Source: Algoriphagus hitonicola (GTDB lineage Bacteria > Bacteroidota > Bacteroidia > Cytophagales > Cyclobacteriaceae). Taken from it: 64,000 nucleotides of DNA. Positions 26,358 to 32,964 of the stretch are shown here, piece by piece. The DNA lies in the NCBI RefSeq assembly GCF_900113375.1, contig NZ_FOPC01000003.1, positions 62,001 through 126,000 of the forward strand, read 5' to 3'. The position numbers and the translations under genes were made by a program. Each line of letters begins with the position of its first letter. Positions within the stretch are counted from its first letter, which is position 1. The notes below the pieces were generated by a model. The model did not search any database and was not told the origin of the DNA. It saw nothing but the letters and a program-made list of their open reading frames with translations.

Positions 26358-27638
26358 ATGTTGGCAGCTTTGGGATTAATCACCATTGTGGTTTTGCTCT
26401 TTTTGGTCATGGCAAAAAAGACCTCGCCAACTGTGGCCATGATTCTAGTCCCCATTATCACGGCTGGGATCGGTGGTTTCCGCCTGGAAATGCTAGATTT
26501 TATCACCCAAGGTATCCTTTCCATCGCTCCCACAGGCGTTATGTTTATCTTTGCCATTCTCTTTTTTGGAGTGTTGATGGACGCAGGTACTTTCAGACCT
26601 ATCATTAAGGGAATCCTGAAACTGGCAGGAAATGACCCGGCAAAAGTCGCGGTTGGCTCGGCCCTTCTTTCCATGATCGTTCATCTGGATGGATCAGGTG
26701 CCAGTACCTTTTTGATTGCTGTGCCCGCTTTTCTGCCGGTCTACGATCAGCTGAACATGAAGCGAACTACCTTGGCCTGCATTGTCGCGTTGGCAGCAGG
26801 CACGATGAATATTCTTCCCTGGGGTGGGCCAACTATCCGAGCCGCTGCCGCATTGGAAATCCCGGTCAATGATTTGTTTAACCCCATGCTGCTCCCGGTA
26901 ATAGTAGGCTTATTTTCAGTGCTTCTGATAGCTTACTTTCTAGGGAAAAAAGAGCGAGGTCTCGTGCGGAACGAAATTATTCAAAACAATCTGGAGGAAA
27001 ATAGCAGCGAGTGGGAGAGACCCCGTCTTTTTTGGTTCAATATCCTGATGATTGTCATCGCGGTGGCTATTTTGGTTTCGGGATTGATTCCCCCACACAT
27101 CATCTTTATGATCGCTTTTGCTATCGCCATCACCATCAATTACCCCAACATTAAAAACCAGGCAAGTCGAGTCAATGCCCATGCAAAATCTGTGGTGCTG
27201 ATGGTCAGTATACTCTTTGCCGCAGGCTGCTTTATCGGAATTATGAAAGGCTCCGGCATGATCGAAGCTATGGCCGAATCAGCTGTGACTCATATTCCGA
27301 ATTGGGTGGGAAACCACCTACCTGTGGTGGTTGGAATAGCCTCCATGCCCGCCAGTTTGTTGTTTGACCCGGATTCATTCTATTTCGGGATTGTTCCCAT
27401 TCTTTCCAATACAGCAGTCCACTTTGGCGGGGATCCCGTGGAGATCGGGCGAGCAGCCATTATGGGACAAATGACCACCGGATTTCCCGTCAGTCCGCTG
27501 ACTGGAGCTACTTTTTTACTGATCGGTTTGACCGGAGTAGGTTTGGGAACGCATCAACGGAAAACCATTCCTTATGCATTTTTAGTTAGTATCATCATAT
27601 TAATCACTTCCTTATTGGTAGGAGCCATTACCTTGTAA
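26358..27638 (+). CDS. CitMHS-family citrate/proton (metal-citrate) symporter
   Basis: A 426-residue polytopic protein with about 11-12 hydrophobic segments. Family features are TPTGVMFIFAILFFGVLMDAG-like sequence near residue 55, VHLDGSGASTFLIAVPA (about residue 111), PWGGPTIRAA (about 152-161), and a near-symmetric second half with FDPDSFYFGIVPIL and GQMTTGFPVSPLTGAT. These match CitMHS transporters, which import complexes of citrate or similar acids. The substrate here is not proven. It is three bases upstream of the AtuA-like gene and clearly in one operon with it. Confidence 0.88.
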   Translation: MLAALGLITIVVLLFLVMAKKTSPTVAMILVPIITAGIGGFRLEMLDFITQGILSIAPTGVMFIFAILFFGVLMDAGTFRPIIKGILKLAGNDPAKVAVGSALLSMIVHLDGSGASTFLIAVPAFLPVYDQLNMKRTTLACIVALAAGTMNILPWGGPTIRAAAALEIPVNDLFNPMLLPVIVGLFSVLLIAYFLGKKERGLVRNEIIQNNLEENSSEWERPRLFWFNILMIVIAVAILVSGLIPPHIIFMIAFAIAITINYPNIKNQASRVNAHAKSVVLMVSILFAAGCFIGIMKGSGMIEAMAESAVTHIPNWVGNHLPVVVGIASMPASLLFDPDSFYFGIVPILSNTAVHFGGDPVEIGRAAIMGQMTTGFPVSPLTGATFLLIGLTGVGLGTHQRKTIPYAFLVSIIILITSLLVGAITL

Positions 27639-27641
27639 ATC

Positions 27642-28973
27642 ATGAAGACTATCAGAATCGGAAGCGGCGCAGGTTATGGAGGGGATCGACTGGAACCCGC
27701 CTTGACGCTTTTAGAAAAAGGGAATTTGGATTACCTCTGCTTCGAATGCCTAGCCGAACGGACCATTGCGCTGGCGCAAAAAGAAAAAAGGGCAAATCCT
27801 GAAAAAGGATACAACCATCTGCTGGAATATCGGATAAATGAGGTTTTGCCCTTGGCAAAAGAGACGAATACAAAAATCATATCCAATATGGGGGCGGCCA
27901 ATCCAATGTCTGCCATGCGAAAAACCGCCGAAATTGCTCAAAACCTAGGGATCAAAGGCTTAAAAATCGCCGCCGTTTACGGAGATGATGTCTTGGACCA
28001 ACTCACAGATCTCAAGGAACTCAAGATCTTGGAAACAGGTGAGCCTTTACATTCTTTGGGAGATGCCATCATTTCCGCCAATGCCTACCTTGGTGTAGAT
28101 GGAATCCTGCAAGCTTTAAAATCAGGAGCAGACATTATCCTAACAGGCAGGGTGTCTGATCCTGCCTTATTTTTGGCACCGATGATTTATGAATTTGGCT
28201 GGGAAATGAATGATTACGGGAAATTGGGAAAGGGAACGCTAATCGGGCATTTGCTGGAGTGTGCCGGGCAACTTTCAGGAGGATATTTTGCGGATTTGCA
28301 GCAGAAATTTGTGCCCGAACTCTGGGACTTGGGCTTTCCATTTGCCCAAGTGGATGAAAAAGGAGATGGCTATGTTTCAAAGGTGGACGGAACCGGCGGG
28401 AAAATTACTCCCGCCACTTGTACCGAACAGTTGCTCTATGAAATCCATGATCCTGCCAATTACCTGACGCCAGATTGTATCGCTGATTTTTCTCAGGTGG
28501 AATTCAAAACCTTGGCAGAAAACAAAATTCAGTTCCAAGGCGGAAGCGGTAAAAAGCCAACAGACTTTTATAAAGTCAGTGTGGGCTACCGCAATGGCTT
28601 TTCAGGAGAAGGACAAATCAGCTATGGGGGCTACGATTGCGTCAATCGCGCTAAATGGGCGGGGGAAATCGTCAGAAAACGCCTTGAAAAATGGGGTTTC
28701 GAGGAAATTAAAACCGAGCTCATCGGTTATGACTCCATCACCCCTTATGAAGCAAATCCAGCGTCCATTCCCGAGGTTCGTTTGCGCATATCTGCGAAGG
28801 CAGCAACTCTGGATATGGCCAGAAAAGTCGGACAGGAGGTCGAAACCCTCTATACCAATGGCCCTGCAGCCGGAGGAGGAGTCAGTCAATCTGCAGAGGA
28901 AATTATCTCTGTGGTTTCAGTTCTTTTACCCAAGGAACTGGCCCAAGCCAAAGTCGAATATCTTAATTGCTAA
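27642..28973 (+). CDS. AtuA-like (DUF1446) protein, large part
   Basis: A 443-residue soluble protein that begins with RIGSGAGYGGDRLEPA and contains LECLAERTIA-like sequence (YLCFECLAERTIALAQ), NMGAANP, TGRVSDPALFL, GHLLECAGQLSGGYFAD and GTGGKITPATCTEQLLYEIHDPANY. These are typical DUF1446 blocks. AtuA in Pseudomonas belongs to acyclic terpene use, but the wider family appears with organic-acid catabolism and its biochemistry is unclear. It is the middle gene of a transporter-AtuA-AtuA C-terminal set. The enzyme activity is unknown. Confidence 0.87.
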   Translation: MKTIRIGSGAGYGGDRLEPALTLLEKGNLDYLCFECLAERTIALAQKEKRANPEKGYNHLLEYRINEVLPLAKETNTKIISNMGAANPMSAMRKTAEIAQNLGIKGLKIAAVYGDDVLDQLTDLKELKILETGEPLHSLGDAIISANAYLGVDGILQALKSGADIILTGRVSDPALFLAPMIYEFGWEMNDYGKLGKGTLIGHLLECAGQLSGGYFADLQQKFVPELWDLGFPFAQVDEKGDGYVSKVDGTGGKITPATCTEQLLYEIHDPANYLTPDCIADFSQVEFKTLAENKIQFQGGSGKKPTDFYKVSVGYRNGFSGEGQISYGGYDCVNRAKWAGEIVRKRLEKWGFEEIKTELIGYDSITPYEANPASIPEVRLRISAKAATLDMARKVGQEVETLYTNGPAAGGGVSQSAEEIISVVSVLLPKELAQAKVEYLNC

Positions 28974-28977
28974 ACCT

Positions 28978-29280
28978 ATGCTACTTCGAGAAATCGCACA
29001 TGCCCGTACGGGGGACAAAGGAAACATCAGTAATATTTCTTTGATCGTATTTGATTCATCAGATTTTGAACTGATCAAAGAAAAAGTCACTCCCGACCGG
29101 GTTAAAAAGTGGCTGGGCAAAATCGTAAAAGGAGAGGTGCTTCGCTACGAACTCCCAAAACTCCGAGCCCTTAATTTTGTGCTTTATGATGCCTTGGATG
29201 GAGGCGTCACCAGTTCCTTGCAGCTCGAAAAACACCGAAAGACTCTAAGCTCTTATTTATTAGAAATGCCGATTGAGTAA
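28978..29280 (+). CDS. AtuA C-terminal-like small protein
   Basis: From ATG 28978 the product is 100 residues beginning MLLREIAHARTGDKGNISNI. This ARTGDKG pattern and the end region LRALNFVLYDALDGGVTSSL match the C-terminal domain that in some AtuA proteins is fused to the DUF1446 part. Here it is a separate gene, four bases after it. The longer frame from 28579 overlaps the upstream gene in another frame and is spurious before 28978. The two proteins probably form one complex. Confidence 0.85.
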   Translation: MLLREIAHARTGDKGNISNISLIVFDSSDFELIKEKVTPDRVKKWLGKIVKGEVLRYELPKLRALNFVLYDALDGGVTSSLQLEKHRKTLSSYLLEMPIE

Positions 29281-29292
29281 CAATTCAAACCT

Positions 29293-29335
29293 AGTGTAAG
29301 ACTTCAGATTTATCTGCCGTAGGCAGACTTGTGCT
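29293..29335. repeat. REP-B long form
   Basis: Arms near AGTGTAAGACTT and AGACTTGTGCT flank an inserted CTGCCGTAGGCAG hairpin. Long-form copies of the same family lie at 30046, 30381, 30618, 44695 and 50561. Confidence 0.7.
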
Positions 29336-29366
29336 CTTTAGTTGACTTAAAAACCAACAATTACTT
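29336..29366 (+). repeat. Partial copy of the antitoxin upstream region
   Basis: The bases CTTTAGTTGACTTAAAAACC and onward match 30091-30121, the sequence directly upstream of the antitoxin start. The match ends inside the -7 element, so this copy has no intact promoter. Confidence 0.65.
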
Positions 29367-29371
29367 AGTTT

Positions 29372-29395
29372 AGCGCAAGTCTTTGGACTTGTGCT
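29372..29395. repeat. REP-B short form
   Basis: AGCGCAAGTCT then AGACTTGTGCT-like arms (TTTGG in the middle) form a compact hairpin of 24 bases. Confidence 0.75.
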
Positions 29396-29420
29396 TTTGA
29401 GACTTGATTGATCAATTTTT

Positions 29421-29525
29421 CCCGCAGATGCCCACAGAAAAAGATGCGGATACTCGCAGATTCATGGACGATGGAAATAAAAATCAGCGTCAATCAGCGA
29501 AATTAATCTGCGAAAATCTGCGGGC
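29421..29525. repeat. Repeat C, copy 1
   Basis: A long imperfect inverted repeat: CCCGCAGATGCCCACAG at the left and CTGCGAAAATCTGCGGG at the right, with CAGCG-rich inner sequence. A second copy lies at 30489-30594. It is a foldable element, with no protein. Confidence 0.7.
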
Positions 29526-29722
29526 AATCATTTGTCTCGCTGAAAAAGACGCACATTGCACTTGAATCAAAATCAGTCCAAGGCAACATGCGAGAGCCAG
29601 GTCTGAAGACTTACCTTCAACAATCAATTTCTCAATTCACCGCTGCATCCAGAAAGTCCCCGTTTGGAAATTTTTGCGTATATTCTAAAAAAACAATCAC
29701 TTACGAACAAAAATATAAGACC

Positions 29723-30007
29723 ATGGATAAGTTAGAGAAATTTGAGATGATGGAAAAAATTCTGAGAGAATTTGAAGATTTGAAAAACAGTCAAACCTCC
29801 GTCCTAAAAAAGATATCTAAGATTGAAGCGGATAATATCAATTTGGGTGTAAAGCTCCTGGAGGAAAAATTACCGGATATATTTTTTGCCGTAGACAACA
29901 ACCTCACTTTGGTTACTGAACTGGAGGAGCAATTTCAGGAGTACCGGGATAAGTTTTTCAAAGAAAACAACCTAGCCGCTTTGCAGGAAGAGCGAAGTAA
30001 GGAATAA
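29723..30007 (+). CDS. Small helical protein, unknown
   Basis: From ATG 29723 (MDKLEKFEMMEKILREFEDL) the product is 94 residues and almost fully alpha-helical, with heptad-like Leu/Ile spacing suggesting coiled coil. The frame to 29588 adds an unlikely N-terminus running through repeats. I recognise no domain. It sits between two copies of the same repeat (29293-29366 and 30046-30121). Confidence 0.55.
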   Translation: MDKLEKFEMMEKILREFEDLKNSQTSVLKKISKIEADNINLGVKLLEEKLPDIFFAVDNNLTLVTELEEQFQEYRDKFFKENNLAALQEERSKE

Positions 30008-30045
30008 GCACTGTCCTTTTCCACAGTTCAGCACCGAACTAGGCT

Positions 30046-30089
30046 AGCGCAAAGTCTTCAGATTTATCTGCCGTAGGGAGACTTGTGCT
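30046..30089. repeat. REP-B long form
   Basis: Arms AGCGCAAAGTCTT and GACTTGTGCT flank the inserted CTGCCGTAGGGAG core. It lies directly in front of the antitoxin promoter. Confidence 0.75.
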
Positions 30090-30095
30090 CTTTAG

Positions 30096-30127
30096 TTGAC
30101 TTAAAAACCAACAATTACTTATATTTG
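30096..30127 (+). promoter_or_regulatory. Probable antitoxin promoter
   Basis: TTG (30096-30098), 21 bases, then TATATTTG (30120-30127), a full match to the Bacteroidota pattern TTG-N19-23-TAnnTTTG. It ends only four bases before the ATG at 30132, so the transcript would be nearly leaderless. Confidence 0.6.
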
Positions 30128-30131
30128 AACT

Positions 30132-30374
30132 ATGGCGACAATAAAACTCAAGGTCAGTGAAAAAATTTTGGACAAAGTCCTATGGCTTCTTGGACAGTTT
30201 AAATCCGAGGATCTTCAGATTATTGAAAATGACGGGAAGTTTGAAGCTGATAAAGTGTATGCTCAGAATGAACTCCGGCGATTGGACTCTGGCGCATCCA
30301 AATCCCATTCCATTGACGAATTAGACGAACTTTTGGAAAAAAGTATAGGACAACATGAAAATCGAATTTCTTGA
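30132..30374 (+). CDS. Antitoxin-like protein (type II TA)
   Basis: An 80-residue protein: MATIKLKVSEKILDKVLWLL then an acidic linker and a C-terminal SIDELDELLEKSI helix. This resembles antitoxins of RelE/ParE-type modules that start with a short beta strand and a helix and end in a toxin-wrapping helix. The partner gene would start at 30355 inside its 3' end, the usual overlap, but that frame is broken (see 30355). It therefore looks like an orphan. Family identity rests on pattern, not on a search. Confidence 0.6.
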   Translation: MATIKLKVSEKILDKVLWLLGQFKSEDLQIIENDGKFEADKVYAQNELRRLDSGASKSHSIDELDELLEKSIGQHENRIS

Positions 30375-30414
30375 CAGTCTAGCGCAAGTCTTCAGATTTA
30401 TCTGCCGTAGGTAG
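30355..30414 (+). pseudogene. Remnant of a RelE/ParE-type toxin gene
   Basis: An ATG at 30355, overlapping the antitoxin gene by 20 bases, begins MKIEFLDSL, a typical start of RelE/ParE toxins. At 30381 the REP-B sequence begins, and after 19 codons (the last eleven within the REP) the frame ends in TAG at 30412. Nothing of the remaining toxin is found beyond it. The toxin gene was probably lost or replaced by the REP. Confidence 0.5.
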
Positions 30415-30423
30415 ACTTGTGCT
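30381..30423. repeat. REP-B long form inside toxin remnant
   Basis: AGCGCAAGTCTT and AGACTTGTGCT arms around CTGCCGTAGGTAG. The left arm begins 26 bases after the toxin ATG. Confidence 0.75.
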
Positions 30424-30447
30424 CTTACTGCCCTAGCCCTAGCCCCT

Positions 30448-30471
30448 AGCGCAAGTCTTTAGACTTGTGCT
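30448..30471. repeat. REP-B short form
   Basis: AGCGCAAGTCT, TT, AGACTTGTGCT: a near-perfect 11-bp stem with one G-T pair. Confidence 0.75.
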
Positions 30472-30488
30472 TTATGTTTATCATTTTG

Positions 30489-30594
30489 CCACGCAGATAC
30501 CGCAGAAAAAGACACAGATATTCGCATATTAATAATTAATGAAAAGAAGGATCAGCGAAAATCAGCGAATCAAATCCGCGAAAATCAGCGGGCT
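30489..30594. repeat. Repeat C, copy 2
   Basis: CCACGCAGATACCGCAG at the left and CCGCGAAAATCAGCGGG at the right. It resembles copy 1 at 29421-29525 in order and spacing but has drifted more. Confidence 0.6.
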
Positions 30595-30617
30595 ATATTT
30601 TTACGCAAACGAGATAT

Positions 30618-30660
30618 AGCGCAAGTCTTTGGATTTATCTGCCGTAGGGAGACTTGTGCT
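30618..30660. repeat. REP-B long form
   Basis: AGCGCAAGTCTT and AGACTTGTGCT arms with the CTGCCGTAGGGAG insert. It is the last copy before the 189-residue gene. Confidence 0.75.
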
Positions 30661-30701
30661 CTTAAGACATGAACTTTATACCCTAAGATTTAAGACCAAA
30701 G

Positions 30702-31271
30702 CTAAACTTCATATCCTTTTTCAATCTCATTTAAAAACCTAGATATCTCCCGCTCATCCGTCGCATCTTCCTCCGTCCACTCAAAATTCTCGAACTCATG
30801 CCACTCATGATCAATTTCAGGATCATAGGCATACTTTTGAAGCCTAGCTAAACCCCAATCCTGAGGCACAAAATATTCCCCGTAAATCAGCTTCTCCTTG
30901 AATTGTTCGGCCGCTCTGCGAGGGCACAGGAAGCCGGGGTTTGCAAAAATCACCCAGCCAAACTGCTTGTAATTCGCTCCGTCCCGATACATGTAATTGA
31001 GTTTTAGATTCAAAGCCCGCTTGCCCGCGTTGAATGGCAGCTGCTCTAAAAACTCATCCAAATCTTCCTCTAAATCAAAAGAATAAAGCGTTTCTTTCCC
31101 CAGTTCAAAAAACCGGATTAAGTCCACCAAACTTTCAAAAACCCGGAAATGAGTCCCTTCATAATTGTACAAATAGACCGACTTACTTTCCTCAAATTGG
31201 ACCAGGTTCAGAGTTTCTAGGGTTCTTGATGGAGTAAGGTATTCGGTGGAGATTGGGACGAATTTGTTCAT
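30702..31271 (-). CDS. Hypothetical protein, divergent from the controller gene
   Basis: A 189-residue acidic soluble protein (MNKFVPISTEYLTPSRTLET). It contains YLYNYEGTHFRVFESLVDLI near residues 33-52 and an acidic C-terminus. I do not recognise a domain. Its start is 39 bases from the C-box-like dyad, and the controller ATG lies 89 bases away on the other strand. On its upstream side TATTTTTG (31288-31295 on the minus strand) fits the -7 consensus. Whether it belongs to the restriction cassette is unknown. Confidence 0.65.
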   Translation of the reverse strand: MNKFVPISTEYLTPSRTLETLNLVQFEESKSVYLYNYEGTHFRVFESLVDLIRFFELGKETLYSFDLEEDLDEFLEQLPFNAGKRALNLKLNYMYRDGANYKQFGWVIFANPGFLCPRRAAEQFKEKLIYGEYFVPQDWGLARLQKYAYDPEIDHEWHEFENFEWTEEDATDEREISRFLNEIEKGYEV

Positions 31272-31310
31272 TTCTAAAGCCTTTTCTCAAAAATACTAAA
31301 AATATCATTT

Positions 31311-31343
31311 TGTAGACTATAGTCCGTGGTACAATAGGCTACA
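31311..31343 (+). promoter_or_regulatory. Probable C-box operator for the controller protein
   Basis: The left half TGTAGACTATAGTCC (31311-31325) mirrors the right half, whose reverse complement reads TGTAGCCTATTGTACC, around a CGTGG centre. The left half contains ACTATAGTCCGTG, which resembles the C-boxes of Esp1396I and related systems (TATAGTCCGTG). It starts 50 bases upstream of the controller ATG. Binding is inferred from similarity and symmetry. Confidence 0.65.
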
Positions 31344-31360
31344 TTTTTTCAGATTGCATA

Positions 31361-31567
31361 ATGGATATCAAAGTGGCTTACGGAAAGAAAGTCAGGCAAA
31401 TTCGAAAAGATAAAGGTGTTTCTCAAGAAAAATTGGCTGAGTTAGCTGAGCTTGATAGGACATATATTTCTGGTATTGAAAATGGGAAAAGGAATGTTTC
31501 GATTGAAACCATTTTCAAGATTGCTGAAGCTTTGAATATCCCTGTGATTGAGTTTTTTGAGTTCTAA
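31361..31567 (+). CDS. Controller (C)-type HTH_XRE regulator
   Basis: A 68-residue single helix-turn-helix protein. Residues 8-20 (KKVRQIRKDKGVS) and the recognition region LAELDRTYISGIENGKRN match C-proteins of restriction-modification systems, which share the LDRTYISGIE core. It ends EFFEF, also seen in that group. C-proteins bind C-boxes to delay expression of restriction genes. A matching dyad lies just upstream (31311-31343) and restriction genes follow 12 bases after its stop. Confidence 0.85.
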   Translation: MDIKVAYGKKVRQIRKDKGVSQEKLAELAELDRTYISGIENGKRNVSIETIFKIAEALNIPVIEFFEF

Positions 31568-31578
31568 AGAAATTTAAT

Positions 31579-32964
31579 ATGATTGAAGAAAATATTGATT
31601 TTATTATTGAATGTGCTATAAAATTTGGAGCAAAGCCTGAATTAGAGTTTAATAAGCCTTATGTACTAAGAAAAAATATTGGAACTGAAGCCCTTAAGGA
31701 TAATGGAGCTTATTTTGGATTTATTCATCCAGAAGAAGAGTCTGCCGGGCCCTTTCATGATTTTTCTTTGACAATTTTTCCAAACGATGAGAAAAAACCT
31801 TGGCTGGTATGTCTTGGAATTGGTATAAGTGGATTCAAAAATGATTATGAACTTGCTACGTATCCAGGACTTAGAAGATTATTCTCAAAGCTGATTGATG
31901 AAAGAGGATTTTGTAAATCTGACTTTTCAGACATTGAAACTAGTCTACCAAAATCGATTACTGGAAACTTGGATTTGCAACATATAAAAAATACAATTAA
32001 AACTTACACTAAAGTTTTACCTACTTGCCAAATCGTTGATGACCCAGAAAGCGAAGAGGGAAAACAAATTATTGCAGCCTTCGTAGCTGGATATGCTAAA
32101 CTTAGAGATTGGCCTTCTAACAAAGACCATAGAAAAGCTATCTCTGAAGCTTTAGATTCATTTTTAAAGACAGAAAAAATTGATGAAACAGAAGAAGTAA
32201 AAAATCTCTTAAACGAAAGAAAGTACATAGTTCTTCAAGGACCTCCTGGTACTGGTAAAACTAGAACTGCAAAAAGTATTGCAGAAAAAATAGCAGCCAA
32301 AACCTTCTTTACTCAATTTCACGCAGAGACAAGTTACTCCGATTTTATTTTTGGAATTCGGCCTGACACACAAAACGAAGAACTAAGATACAAAGAAAGT
32401 TTAGGTAGCTTCTCAGATGCTTTAAAATATGCCATTGACCATGACAATGAAAAAGTCATTTTAATCATTGATGAAATAAACAGAGCTAATCTTTCCAATG
32501 TATTAGGACCAATTTTTTATCTTTTTGAACATAAAATGGATGTTTCGAATGTTGAAATTGAAATTGCTCCAAATTTCAAAGTAAAAAAACTACCTGAAAA
32601 CTTTTCTGTCATTGCTACAATGAACACAGCTGACAGGAGTTTGGCAGTTGTTGACTTTGCGTTAAGAAGGCGTTTTGCCTGGTACACTATGAAGCCAAAA
32701 ATTATAAAATCAAGAATTTTTTTTAATGAAGACTTTATCAAGATTCAAGAAATTTTCGATTGGTATGCCTCAAGCACTGAATTAAACTTACAACCTGGTC
32801 AAGGATACTTTATAGCAGAATCCGATGACGAAATGAAGAATCGCATTCGATATGAAATATTCCCTTTAATAAAAGAATATTTACAAGAGGGCCTCTTGCG
32901 AAATGCTAAAGAAGAGTTCAATAACTATTTTTCAAATAGAATAAATTTATCTCTTTTCGAATGA
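31579..32964 (+). CDS. McrB-like AAA+ GTPase, restriction subunit
   Basis: A 461-residue protein. Residues 1-200 form an N-terminal region I do not recognise; it is not an obvious DUF3578. A GTPase AAA+ core follows: Walker A GPPGTGKT (221-228), Walker B LIIDE (295-299), the McrB-type MNTADRS (348-354) and an RRR finger (363-365). McrB proteins drive GTP-dependent DNA translocation with McrC and cut modified DNA. The region is clearly A/T-rich relative to neighbours, which suggests acquisition. Its stop overlaps the McrC-like start (ATGA). The N-terminal domain, probably the target reader, is the interesting part. Confidence 0.85.
   Translation: MIEENIDFIIECAIKFGAKPELEFNKPYVLRKNIGTEALKDNGAYFGFIHPEEESAGPFHDFSLTIFPNDEKKPWLVCLGIGISGFKNDYELATYPGLRRLFSKLIDERGFCKSDFSDIETSLPKSITGNLDLQHIKNTIKTYTKVLPTCQIVDDPESEEGKQIIAAFVAGYAKLRDWPSNKDHRKAISEALDSFLKTEKIDETEEVKNLLNERKYIVLQGPPGTGKTRTAKSIAEKIAAKTFFTQFHAETSYSDFIFGIRPDTQNEELRYKESLGSFSDALKYAIDHDNEKVILIIDEINRANLSNVLGPIFYLFEHKMDVSNVEIEIAPNFKVKKLPENFSVIATMNTADRSLAVVDFALRRRFAWYTMKPKIIKSRIFFNEDFIKIQEIFDWYASSTELNLQPGQGYFIAESDDEMKNRIRYEIFPLIKEYLQEGLLRNAKEEFNNYFSNRINLSLFE

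Larger units (their letters stand above)
30375..30701. other. Repeat-filled interval
   Basis: This 327-base stretch holds the REP-B copies at 30381-30423, 30448-30471 and 30618-30660, repeat C copy 2 at 30489-30594, and no gene other than the toxin remnant at its left edge. Confidence 0.65.

Noticed and set aside
28579..28977. First part of a long plus-strand frame that ends at 29280
   Set aside because: This part overlaps the DUF1446 gene in another frame; only the part from ATG 28978 reads as a real domain.
29293..30660. Possible CRISPR array
   Set aside because: The repeats are palindromic, of different lengths and irregularly spaced, with genes between them; no cas genes are present.
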